A stretch of DNA of 41,266 nt from Chloroflexota bacterium (lineage in GTDB: Bacteria > Chloroflexota > Dehalococcoidia > Lucifugimonadales > UBA2985). The DNA is taken from contig JAQBZZ010000014.1 of NCBI GenBank assembly GCA_027622595.1, positions 1 through 41,266 of the forward strand. The letters run 5' to 3'. Each line of letters begins with the position of its first letter. Positions within the stretch are counted from its first letter, which is position 1. Of the stretch, positions 8,367-17,400 are shown in pieces. Position numbers and translations under genes: made by a program. The notes beneath the pieces are model-generated. The model saw nothing but the letters and a program-made list of their open reading frames with translations, was not told the origin of the DNA and did not search any database.

Positions 8367-9242
8367 TTATCCCTCTCTGGCTCTTGATATGGCCGTACGT
8401 AGTGCCCGCTTTGTCAGTACCCCGACCAGATGTATGCGCTGGTCGATGGTGCCGCGCATATCGTTTATTGGGCTTGCCGCCGCCTTGGTGGCCTCCGCGG
8501 CTTCCTCGATAGATGCCTCGTTGGCCTCCTTGCCTGTCAGCAGTGCGCTGGCCTCTCTGGCAAAGACCGGGGTTGGCGCTACCGACCCGATTGCTATCCG
8601 CGCTGAGACGATATGCTGCTTGGAGTCGTCCAGAAGGACGGAAACCGCTGAATTCGCTATAGCGATATCCATCTCATTCCTGGGAATGAACCGGAGGAAG
8701 TGTGCGCCGAAGTTGGGCTTTGGTGTCGGTATGTGTATGGCCACCAGCAGCTCCCCTTCCTGGAGCACGTTCCGCCCGGGGCCGGCGCAGAAATCCTCAA
8801 CGGATATGTTCCTGCGGCCGTTGGGTCCGGCCACAATGGCAACCGCTTCCTGGACTATCAGGGAGGGGATATTGTCTCCGCTGGGGGCGGCGTTGCAAAG
8901 GTTTCCTCCCACGGTGGCGCGGCCCTGTATCTGTATGCCTCCGATGAGTGACGCAGAATCAAACAGGCCTGGATACAGCTTCTGTACGGTCTGGTCTTCG
9001 TAGACCCTGTAACACTCAACAGCGGCCCCCACTGTCAGCCCGTTGGCCTCAGAAAAAGAGAGCTCGTTGAGCTCTGGTATCTTCTTGATATCTACCAGGC
9101 GGTCTATCTGAAAGCGACCACCTCGCAGCTGAATCAAGATATCTGTTCCTCCGGCCAAGGCTTTGGCTCGGGGACCTTTTTCGGCCATCAACCTGATGGC
9201 GTCTTCAAGATTGGCGGGTGCTACGTACTCAAATTCTTGCAT
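8367..9242 (-). CDS. FAD-binding subunit of the molybdenum hydroxylase
   Basis: This 291-residue medium subunit binds FAD and hands electrons to an external acceptor. FAD-contact motifs are visible as AGGTDIL (around residues 31-37) and TVGGNLCNAAPSGD (around 110-123), both standard for CoxM/XdhB-like proteins. The C-terminal CO dehydrogenase flavoprotein domain covers about 180-285. It is the first gene of the operon, in the order medium-small-large typical of CO dehydrogenase-like hydroxylases. A GAGG ribosome site precedes the ATG and a strong promoter lies about 30 bases upstream. Confidence 0.94.
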   Translation of the reverse strand: MQEFEYVAPANLEDAIRLMAEKGPRAKALAGGTDILIQLRGGRFQIDRLVDIKKIPELNELSFSEANGLTVGAAVECYRVYEDQTVQKLYPGLFDSASLIGGIQIQGRATVGGNLCNAAPSGDNIPSLIVQEAVAIVAGPNGRRNISVEDFCAGPGRNVLQEGELLVAIHIPTPKPNFGAHFLRFIPRNEMDIAIANSAVSVLLDDSKQHIVSARIAIGSVAPTPVFAREASALLTGKEANEASIEEAAEATKAAASPINDMRGTIDQRIHLVGVLTKRALRTAISRAREG

Positions 9243-9269
9243 GGCCCATCCTCATTTAGATTAAGCAAC

Positions 9270-9297
9270 ATTATAGCATGGCGAAAGTAAAGGTCAA
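9270..9297 (-). promoter_or_regulatory. Promoter of the molybdenum hydroxylase operon
   Basis: On the minus strand, TTGACC (9292-9297) and a perfect TATAAT (9270-9275) are 16 bases apart. The expected transcript start leaves a leader of about 20 bases containing the GAGG ribosome site of the FAD subunit gene. Confidence 0.75.
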
Positions 9298-9318
9298 CCG
9301 TGAATGTTTCGAGTAAAC

Positions 9319-11919
9319 TCAGCCCCTGCTGGCAAACCAACCTTCCAGTCCTTGACGGTTGCTCTCCAGCCACTTCACGTTCAGGCGGATGCGCTCCAGC
9401 GACTGCTGAATGGTCCGCTGTGCCGAGGGAGCGGGGTGGTCACGGAAGAACTCCTCTACCTCCTGTGCTTTCTCCTGGGTAGTAAAGGCACCTGTGACGC
9501 TTACCAGCCTCATTATGGCGAAGCCGCCCCGACCGTATCGGCCGTCCAACTCATCCCAGTTGGCCTTGATGAACTCCCATGCCAACTCCTTCCCATGCCT
9601 GTTGCCCGCCACGGAAATCACCACCAGTACCGAGTCCTGTGAGCGGACCTCCGTGGACATGGAACGCTCGAGAACATCTTGAAGGATGTCCTTCTGGTGA
9701 AAACGGGTCAGGGCACCCAACAGGCGCATCCTCTCCTCGTGGAGGCCAGCCTTCTTCTCAAGTTCCCACAAGGCGTCATATGTCGATCTGTCGCCCTCCT
9801 GGGCAGTCAGGCTGTACACCAGACCGCGCAGGTCGGGATGCACGGAGGACGGCTCATTCAGGAAGCGAGCAAAGCGAGTCTTGGCCTCTGCCAATACCTG
9901 GGGGTCGCCGTACGACCCGGCCTGCCCTAAAACGGTTGTACGTAGAAGCGAGTCCAGGTGTCCCTCGCCGGGTTTGGCGTCCCATCCCACCTGTTCGGCG
10001 ATCTGTTGAAAGAGCGCGCCTGCGAAGTTGCGGAACTGAGGAAAGAGAGGCTGGTCCTGGACGAGGTTTTCCATACCGCGGAGGTTTGTGGCCAGGTCGC
10101 TCCACACGGAGGAGTCGGTCTCGCCCTTGTAGGACTCGGCCAGCGATAGGAACTGGGTTGCCGGGAGATGCCCCGCTCTAGCCAGGGCGTATGCGTCGTT
10201 CTGAATGCCAAGGCGGTCGATGGCAGGCAGTTGCTGCTTTTCGACGGCGCTCCGCAGCTTCTCCCATTCCTCTGCCTGGTAGTTAACCCGGTAGAACCCT
10301 GTCTGCCCGGCGTTTACCTTCACCCAGTCACTGGAGTCTAGCGAAGGTTCCCAGGCCAGAGAGACCTCCGTCTCCTGTTGTTCCATTAGAATGGAGACCT
10401 TCTTGTCATTCCCTGCCTGGGTAATGCTCACCGGCACCTGCCACAGGGTCTTGTCATCTCCGTCCTGCTCCATCAGGTGGTCGTAGAGGAAACGGTGCTG
10501 TGAGAGGCCAATGTGCAGATTTGAGTCGTGGAGTTCGGCCTTCACCTGTAGGAAAGGGTAGCCCATCTGCTTGACCCATGAATTCATTACTGTTGTGACC
10601 GGCTGTCCTGAGGCTTCTTCCAGGGCTGCCCACAGGTCTTCGGTTCGGGCGTTGCCGTATTGGTGGGCGGAGAGATAGCCGTGAAGGCCTCGCTGGAAAG
10701 CCTCTGGCCCAAGGAAGTCCTCAAGCATGCGGAGAACGGCTCCGCCCTTGCTGTAGCTGATGGCATCGAATAGTTCCCTGATCTGCGCCGGGTCCTCCAC
10801 TTTTGCCTCGATGGGGTGGGAGTTCCGCAGCCCGTCCAGGCTCAGTCCTGAGTTGGTGTCCTGGTAGACGAACTGCGTCCACATGTGCCATTCGGGGTAC
10901 TGGTGGTCGACGGCCTTGTCGCCCATCCATGATGCGAAGCTCTCGTTGAGCCACAGGTCGTCCCACCACTCCATCGTGACCAGGTCTCCGAACCACATGT
11001 GGGCCATCTCGTGGGCCACCACCTCCATGATGCGCTGCTTGGTATTGGCGGAGGAGTTCTTCGGGTCGTATAGAAGCGCCGTCTCCCTATAGGTGATCGC
11101 TCCCCAGTTCTCCATGGCTCCCGCTGCGAAGTCTGGGATGGCAATGTGGTCCAGCTTTTCCTGTGGATAGGGAATGCCGAAGTAGTCGTTGAGATATGAC
11201 AGCAGCCCAACGGCGTTCTCCAAGGCAAAACGTCCCTGCTCCTCCTTGCCCCTTGTTGCCCAGACCCTCACCAGCGTCCCGTTGGGCGCTCTCTGCTCCA
11301 CGGATGCGAAGTCTCCAACGATGAAGGCAAGCAGGTAGGTCGACATCCTGGGTGTCTCGGCGAACCTGACAACTTTTGTATTGTCGTCCTGTGGCGTCTC
11401 GCTCTCCACCAGCGTGTTGGATATGGCCACAAGGTCCAATGGGATAACAAGAGTCACCTGGAACGTGGCCTTGACGGCGGGGTCGTCCCAGCAGGGGAAG
11501 GCGCGGCGAGCGTCCGTGGCCTCGAATTGGGTGGTCGCAAGATACTGTTCCTTGCCCTCCGGGTTGGTGTACTGGCTGCGGTAGAACCCACGGAGCTGGT
11601 CGTTCAGCGTGCCGGTGAAACCGATGTGGAGGGCCGCAGTGCCGACGGGTATGCTCTGTCCGAAGCTGAAGGTCGCGGTTTCTGATTCTTCGTCCAGCGC
11701 GATGTCCTTGGCTGTTAGAGAGGTGCCGTCCTCCAGGGTAATCCGGGCGTCGACGACCTCCAGGTCGATGGCGTTGATGGCTATGCGGTCCGTAGTCTCT
11801 GTCACCTCGATGCTTATGGTCTCGTCACCGCTGAAGGTGAAGTCCGTCAGGTTTGGTGTCAGGGTAAGGTCGTACTTCGTTGGTAGGATGTTACCAGGCA
11901 ACCTATAGGATGTGGTCAT
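9319..11919 (-). CDS. M1 family zinc aminopeptidase
   Basis: This 866-residue enzyme removes N-terminal amino acids from peptides. It contains the exopeptidase signature GAMEN at 267-271 and the zinc site H303-E304-M-A-H307 with the third ligand Glu326 in LWLNESFA. The N-terminal beta domain covers about 1-200 and the C-terminal ERAP1-like helical domain about 530-850. The start at 11919 (MTTSYRLPGN) is preferred over an upstream in-frame ATG because AAGGAAGGA lies just upstream and homologues begin here. No signal peptide is visible, so it is probably cytoplasmic and used in peptide turnover. It ends 22 bases before the hydroxylase promoter. Confidence 0.94.
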   Translation of the reverse strand: MTTSYRLPGNILPTKYDLTLTPNLTDFTFSGDETISIEVTETTDRIAINAIDLEVVDARITLEDGTSLTAKDIALDEESETATFSFGQSIPVGTAALHIGFTGTLNDQLRGFYRSQYTNPEGKEQYLATTQFEATDARRAFPCWDDPAVKATFQVTLVIPLDLVAISNTLVESETPQDDNTKVVRFAETPRMSTYLLAFIVGDFASVEQRAPNGTLVRVWATRGKEEQGRFALENAVGLLSYLNDYFGIPYPQEKLDHIAIPDFAAGAMENWGAITYRETALLYDPKNSSANTKQRIMEVVAHEMAHMWFGDLVTMEWWDDLWLNESFASWMGDKAVDHQYPEWHMWTQFVYQDTNSGLSLDGLRNSHPIEAKVEDPAQIRELFDAISYSKGGAVLRMLEDFLGPEAFQRGLHGYLSAHQYGNARTEDLWAALEEASGQPVTTVMNSWVKQMGYPFLQVKAELHDSNLHIGLSQHRFLYDHLMEQDGDDKTLWQVPVSITQAGNDKKVSILMEQQETEVSLAWEPSLDSSDWVKVNAGQTGFYRVNYQAEEWEKLRSAVEKQQLPAIDRLGIQNDAYALARAGHLPATQFLSLAESYKGETDSSVWSDLATNLRGMENLVQDQPLFPQFRNFAGALFQQIAEQVGWDAKPGEGHLDSLLRTTVLGQAGSYGDPQVLAEAKTRFARFLNEPSSVHPDLRGLVYSLTAQEGDRSTYDALWELEKKAGLHEERMRLLGALTRFHQKDILQDVLERSMSTEVRSQDSVLVVISVAGNRHGKELAWEFIKANWDELDGRYGRGGFAIMRLVSVTGAFTTQEKAQEVEEFFRDHPAPSAQRTIQQSLERIRLNVKWLESNRQGLEGWFASRG

Positions 11920-11967
11920 GCTTTTTGTCCTTCCTTTGCTGGGCCTGTTGGGTTTAGGTCGGACTAG

Positions 11968-11973
11968 ATTATA
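11968..11973 (-). promoter_or_regulatory. -10 box of the aminopeptidase gene
   Basis: A perfect TATAAT on the minus strand lies 48 bases before the aminopeptidase start codon. No convincing -35 box is visible at 16-18 bases. Confidence 0.45.
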
Positions 11974-12067
11974 CGCTACTGGACTTCTGTCGGGATACGG
12001 TTTGGTTGAACTTCCCGCGAATGCGCTCATTGTGAGCCCGTCGAATTATGAGCGCAAACAACACATC

Positions 12068-12151
12068 TGTCATTCTGAACGCAGTGAAGAATCCAATGCC
12101 GTTGCCTCATACCAACTACGCCTTAGATGCTTCGCTTAGCTCAGCATGACA
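12068..12151. repeat. MITE-like element with imperfect terminal inverted repeats
   Basis: An 84-base element opens with TGTCATTCTGAACGCAG and closes with an inverted copy ending in CATGACA. The 22-base arms match at about 17 positions. It fills part of the 348-base divergent gap 11920-12267, which otherwise holds the aminopeptidase promoter and a CCTGAGCCTGTCGAAGG repeat; no gene is seen there. Confidence 0.55.
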
Positions 12152-12161
12152 TCCCGCTCCC

Positions 12162-12178
12162 CCTGAGCCTGTCGAAGG
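12162..12178 (+). repeat. Short intergenic repeat CCTGAGCCTGTCGAAGG
   Basis: An exact copy of the 17-mer at 25912-25928; a one-mismatch copy is at 1371-1387. It sits ten bases after the inverted-repeat element, so the two may be parts of one composite repeat. Confidence 0.65.
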
Positions 12179-12267
12179 CTGGACATGAGGGTGCAGAAGA
12201 CGGGCGAACATCTTCGGTGGAGCTTCTAGCATAATGGTACAATTGGGCAAATACTCAAGGGGGTGCC

Positions 12268-13053
12268 TTGGTTCTGCGTGAGGACATCCGGCTGGATAGC
12301 GACGGAATTTCCCTGTCGGCGTCCCTCTTTGTGCCCGCCGGCTCCGGGCCCCATCCGGGGCTTGTGGTCTGCCACGGCATGCCGGTAGGGCCTCAAACTG
12401 ATGCAGCCGCGCCGGTTGTCTTGGGAGGCGGTTTTGACTATCCCTCACTGGCCGAATGGTGCGCGTGGGAGGGATTCGCCACCGTAATCTTCAACTTTCG
12501 TGGAACGGGGCAGAGCGGCGGCAACTTCCATCAACTGGGATGGGCGCGAGACTTGGACTCAGTGGTGTCCTGGCTGAGCGAGAGACCTGAGATAGATTCG
12601 TCCCGTGTTGCTCTGCTTGGCTCCAGCCTTGGGGCAGCCGTGGCAATCTACGTGGCCGCTCACCGTCAGGACGTGGCTGGCCTCGTGTCCTTTGCAAGCC
12701 CGGCCGTCATGGGAGCGAGGCCTAACCCGGCTGAGGCCGTTGTGCGTATGCGGGAGATGGGTATGATACGTGACCCGGATTTCCCACCATCGCTTGAGGA
12801 GTGGGCGCGTGAAGGTCAGGAGCTAAGTCCAGTGGAATGGGTGGGCAGGATAGCCCCTCGGCCACTGCTGCTGCTTCACGGCGATGCCGACGACACGGTG
12901 AATCCCGATGACGTACACATCCTGTTTGAACGTGCTGGCGAGGGCAAGGAGCTACAGGTGCTGAGTGGGGTGGGGCATCGCTTCCGTCAGGAGAAGACGG
13001 CCGTGGCGACGGCCCTGGACTGGTTGAAGAAGAATTTCTTGGATTCAGCCTGA
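12268..13053 (+). CDS. Alpha/beta hydrolase
   Basis: This is a 261-residue soluble serine hydrolase of the dienelactone hydrolase-like or CocE/NonD-like type. The oxyanion region is VVCHGMPVG, the nucleophile elbow GSSLGA, the acid lies in LHGDADDTVNPDD, and the catalytic His is in SGVGHRFRQ. The start is a TTG at 12268 preceded by AAGGGGG at good spacing; no in-frame ATG exists near it. No signal or membrane segment is present. Substrate is unknown. It is divergent from the aminopeptidase gene. Confidence 0.87.
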   Translation: MVLREDIRLDSDGISLSASLFVPAGSGPHPGLVVCHGMPVGPQTDAAAPVVLGGGFDYPSLAEWCAWEGFATVIFNFRGTGQSGGNFHQLGWARDLDSVVSWLSERPEIDSSRVALLGSSLGAAVAIYVAAHRQDVAGLVSFASPAVMGARPNPAEAVVRMREMGMIRDPDFPPSLEEWAREGQELSPVEWVGRIAPRPLLLLHGDADDTVNPDDVHILFERAGEGKELQVLSGVGHRFRQEKTAVATALDWLKKNFLDSA

Positions 13054-13127
13054 ACGTCTCCACACCTTGACATGCCGTCACATGGGCACTATGACACTCA
13101 ACGGGGTTAAGCATATCGGGGTTGGGT

Positions 13128-13150
13128 ATTCGAAGCAATCTAAGCCGAAT
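13128..13150. promoter_or_regulatory. Candidate operator upstream of padR
   Basis: The half-sites ATTCG (13128-13132) and CGAAT (13146-13150) form a small dyad about 30 bases before the PadR start codon. PadR repressors usually bind dyads in their own promoter. The arms are short, so this is only a candidate. Confidence 0.25.
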
Positions 13151-13178
13151 TTAAACAAAGATTTTCAAAAAATGTGCC

Positions 13179-13565
13179 ATGCATGAAGAGATATACTGGG
13201 AAAATCTGGTGAAACGGAGCCTGTGCCGCTTCTTCCTTCTGGCAGAGCTGGCCAGGGGCCCCGTCCACGGTTACCGCATAAACCAGGCAATTCAAGAAGC
13301 ATGCCAGGGTTGCTGTGAGCCTACTGAGGCAATGGTCTACTCCACCCTTAAGGAAATGATTGAGGGTGGGTATATAGAGTGCCAGGACGAGACCCACGGT
13401 GGACGGCAGCGAAGGGTGTGTAGTCTGACTCAATCTGGTCTGGAAGCATTCCAGGCCGCTGGTCGGGTGTGGCAGAAGATGCTGCAGGAGGTGCAGAGGA
13501 CGGTCGCACAAGCCCTCGCTCCCGCGACAACTGGACCAGTATTGATGGCCATACAGCAGAAGTAG
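13179..13565 (+). CDS. PadR family transcriptional regulator, cysteine-rich
   Basis: This is a 128-residue winged-helix repressor. The PadR fold is clear: helix LCRFFLLAELARGPVHGYRI, then TEAMVYSTLKEMIEGGYIEC, then a wing with GGRQRRVCSLTQSGLEAF. It is unusual in having six cysteines: 16, 42, 45, 46, 68 and 81. The C42-x2-C45-C46 cluster lies just before the recognition helix region. Twenty-six bases downstream begins an ArsM-type methyltransferase, so the inferred role is an arsenite- or metal-sensing repressor of that gene. Sensing by PadR proteins is normally of phenolics or drugs, so the thiol idea rests only on the cysteines and the neighbour. No good ribosome site precedes the ATG. Confidence 0.85.
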   Translation: MHEEIYWENLVKRSLCRFFLLAELARGPVHGYRINQAIQEACQGCCEPTEAMVYSTLKEMIEGGYIECQDETHGGRQRRVCSLTQSGLEAFQAAGRVWQKMLQEVQRTVAQALAPATTGPVLMAIQQK

Positions 13566-13591
13566 TAATGTAGTAGTAAGGAGAAAGCGCT

Positions 13592-14389
13592 ATGACCGAT
13601 GACAAGGCCGAGATCAAAGAGTACGTACGTCAGCGTTATGGAGAGCGGGCGCGCCAGGCGGCACTGCTGCCTGTTCTCACCGTTGACGAGGCTGTTTGCT
13701 GTGCGGACGGCACATGCTCAACGGACATGGACGACTCGTTGGGAGCTTTTTCCAACCTCTATGTCCAAAGTGAGCTGGACGGCCTTCCCGTGGCGGCAGT
13801 TGCCGCCTCCGCAGGCTGCGGAAACCCAACGGCTCTGGCTGGTCTCAAGGCCGGCGAGCGTGTGTTGGACCTCGGCTCCGGTGGCGGGATCGACTGTTTC
13901 CTGGCCGCGCGTCAGGTCGGGCCCCAGGGCCACGTAATAGGCCTGGACATGACCCCGGACATGCTGGCCCTTGCCCGCCGGAACGCCGAGACCCTGGGGG
14001 TTTCCAACGTGGAGTTCATCGAGGGATATATAGAGAATATCCCTCTACCGGAGGCCAGCGTGGATGTCGTAATCTCCAACTGCGTGGTGTGCCTTTCGCC
14101 CGACAAAGAGGCCGTGGCCAGCGAGTCCTTTCGAGTGCTCGCCCCGGGTGGCAGGCTACATCTCTCGGATATAATGGCGCTTGGCCCAATGCCGCAGGAG
14201 ATGCGTGATGACCCTCAGAAGTGGGCAAGCTGTGTGTCGGGTGCCGAGGAACAGGAGACGTACCTGGCCCGCCTGGTCAAAGCAGGCTTCGTGGACATAG
14301 ACATAACCCAGGACGGGGACCATCGTTCCCAAGAAGGCGGCCTCCCTGACGTGATCAGCGTGAAGGTGGTAGCCTACAAACCGGCTTAG
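13592..14389 (+). CDS. arsM: Arsenite S-adenosylmethionine methyltransferase
   Basis: This 265-residue enzyme would methylate As(III) using S-adenosylmethionine. The SAM-binding core shows VLDLGSGGGIDCFLAA and VIGLDMTPDMLALAR. Cysteines in positions typical of ArsM are present: Cys36-Cys37 in the N-terminal AVCCADGTC segment, one in SAGCGNP, two in SNCVVCLSPDKE, and one in WASCVSGA. The family uses a conserved subset of these to bind arsenite. The start has a clear AGGAG site, and the gene lies 26 bases after the PadR gene. metH, which regenerates the methionine precursor of SAM, follows on the same strand after about 100 bases. Confidence 0.88.
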   Translation: MTDDKAEIKEYVRQRYGERARQAALLPVLTVDEAVCCADGTCSTDMDDSLGAFSNLYVQSELDGLPVAAVAASAGCGNPTALAGLKAGERVLDLGSGGGIDCFLAARQVGPQGHVIGLDMTPDMLALARRNAETLGVSNVEFIEGYIENIPLPEASVDVVISNCVVCLSPDKEAVASESFRVLAPGGRLHLSDIMALGPMPQEMRDDPQKWASCVSGAEEQETYLARLVKAGFVDIDITQDGDHRSQEGGLPDVISVKVVAYKPA

Positions 14390-14494
14390 TCCACCACTTG
14401 TCAATTTCGCGAGACATGCCCGGCTTTGTGGCAGAACCTGTCCGCGTATTGCCACTATTTTGATGAGGCTCCAGGTAACATTTTTGTGAAAATA

Positions 14495-17400
14495 ATGAAA
14501 ATAACAGACAGAGTGGATAAGCTAAAAAGGGCGTTGGAAGAGAGGATTCTGGTTGTTGATGGAGCTACGGGGACCTTCATCCAGGATATGAACCTCTCTG
14601 CCGATGACTTTGGCGGCGCTCAGTATGAAGGGTGCAACGAATATCTCAACCTGACAAACCCGGACGCCATTCGCTTCATTCACCGTCAGTACATAGAGGC
14701 TGGAGCAGATATTCTTGAGACCAACTCGTTTGGCAGTACGCCGCTTGTGTTGGGGGAGTACGGGCTTGGCGAAAAGGCCTACGAGATAAGCAAAGCCGCG
14801 GCCCAACTGGCGCGTGAAGTCGCGGGCGAATATGAGTCTCCCGGCAAGACGGTTTTTGTGGCCGGTTCGATGGGGCCTACCACCAAGGCCATATCTGTCA
14901 CAGGTGGTGTGACCTGGGACGAATTGGCCGGGCACTACTACATACAGGCCAAGGGACTCATGGACGGCGGTGCGGACATCCTGTTGTTGGAGACCTCCCA
15001 GGACACCCTGAACGTCAAGGCGGGGCTTGCGGGCATCGACAGATTGAGCGAAGAGATGGGGTTTGAGATACCGGTGGCAGTCCAATGCACCATAGAGGCT
15101 ATGGGCACCATGCTGGGAGGTCAGGATATAGAGGCCTTCTACAGTTCTCTAGCTCATCGCAATCTGCTATGGATTGGGATGAACTGCGCTACGGGGCCTG
15201 CATTCATGAGGGATCATCTGCGGACTCTCTCTGGTTTGTCGCGGTTTCCTGTTGCGGTGATACCAAACGCCGGTCTGCCGGATGAGGATGGGAACTACAA
15301 CGAGATTCCCTCAACTTTTTCCGCCACCGTCGGTGGTTTCTGTGAAGCGGGGTGGACCAACGTAATCGGGGGCTGTTGCGGCACCACTCCTGAGCACATT
15401 CGTCAGCTGGTCAACGCTGCCAGCGGCCTTGAGCCAAGGAAGGCCGTGAGTAGGAGTGAGACCTTTGTCTCAGGTCTTGAGGCATTCGTGATCGACGACG
15501 ACACCCGGCCGGTGCTGGTCGGCGAGCGCACAAACGTCCTTGGAAGCCGTCAGTTTAAACGGCTGGTCGCGGAGTCGAAGTGGGAAGAAATGGCCGAAAT
15601 CGGCAGGCATCAGGTTCGGGGCGGTGCTCAGATACTGGACGTGTGCCTGCAGGACCCCGATAGGGACGAACTATCTGATGTAATCAACTTCCTGGGGGCT
15701 TTGACCAAGAAGATCAAGGTCAGCATCATGTTGGACACGACGGATGCGAAGGTGCTGGCCGAGGCGCTGAAGCTGACTCCCGGTAAGTGTGTCATCAACT
15801 CGATTAACCTTGAGGATGGAGAGGAAAGATTTCGAGTTGTCGTGCCGTTGGCAAAGCGTTTCGGGGCCGCACTGGTTGTTGGCTGTATAGACGAGGACAA
15901 GACACAGGCGCAGGCTGTCACACGGCAGCGCAAGCTGGAGATAGCCCAACGCTCCTACAAGCTTCTCACCGAAGAGTATGGGGTGCTTCCGGAAGACATC
16001 ATCTTCGACCCGCTGGTCTTCCCGATAGCCACGGGAGACGAGAACTACATAGGGGCAGGAGTCGAGACCATAGAGGGAATACGCCTGATCAAGGAGCACC
16101 TGCCGCTGTCCAAGACGGTTCTGGGTATCTCCAACGTCTCGTTCGGGCTGCCCCAGGCCGGCCGCGAAGTGCTGAACTCCGTTTTCCTGTACCACTGCGT
16201 GCAGGCCGGGCTTGACATGGCCATAGTGAACTCACAGATCGTCCGGCGGTACGCCTCCACATCTCAAGAGGAGAGAGACCTGGCTGAGGACCTGATATGG
16301 TGGCGAGGGGCCGATCCAATAGGGGCCTTTGCCGATCACTTCAGGGGTAAAAAGGTTGAGCGCACCAAGGAGGATAGAGCTGCGTTGCCCCTTGACCAGA
16401 GGATATCAAGCTGTGTGATAGAGGGCACCAAGGAAGGGCTTCTAGCCGATTTGGACGAAGCACTCAAAGATAGAACCGCTATGGAGATAATAAATGGCCC
16501 CCTTCTCAGCGGTATGGATGAAGTGGGGCGGCTGTTCGCCGCCAATGAACTGATTGTCGCTGAAGTGCTGAGTTCTGCCGAATCTATGAAGGCTGCCGTG
16601 TCCCATCTTGAGCCTCATATGGACAGCAGCGAGAACGTCAGTCGCGGGACAATAATTCTGGCTACGGTCAAGGGCGACGTGCACGACATAGGTAAGAACC
16701 TGGTGGACATCATATTGGCCAACAATGGATACAGGGTGGTGAACCTCGGTATCAAGGTGCCTCCGCAGGACCTGATAGCCGCCTTCAAGGAAAACAAGCC
16801 GGATATTATCGGGCTATCGGGGTTGTTGGTGAAATCTGCACAGATGATGGTGGAGACCGCCAGGGACTTGAGCAACGCCGGTATAGATGCTCCAATCCTG
16901 GTTGGAGGCGCTGCACTGAGCAATAAATTTACACGGACTCGCATAGCGCCTGAGTATGGCGGTCTTGTCGCCTATGCTCAGGATGCTATGGATGGTCTCC
17001 GCCTGGCTCATCAGATATGCGACCCTGAACTCCGTGAGGCGCTTATCGTCAAAGTGGAAGCGGAGAGTTTGGCTATGGTGTCAGAAGATGAAACCAGAAG
17101 GGCATCTGTCTCCAGGGTTGCGACAGAGCAGGTCATGGTATCGACGGTTACGCCTGTTGATAAGCCGCCAACGCCACCTGACCTGCGTCATCACGTCATC
17201 ACGGACTATGACCTGTCGGAGGTGTTTGCCAAAATAAACCCGGTTATGCTCTATACCAGGCATCTGGGGTACAGGGGCCGATTCGAGGAATCCCTTCTGG
17301 CGGGCGAACCGAAGGCGGTTGAGCTGAGGTCTCGCGTGCAAGAGGTGGAGGACATCATGATTGCGCGAGACGACATAGGCGCAAGGGCCGTTTACAGCTT

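Noticed and set aside
14390-14494. Possible cobalamin or SAM riboswitch before metH
   Set aside because: The gap is only about 100 bases and shows neither the B12-box nor a SAM-I/II style core.
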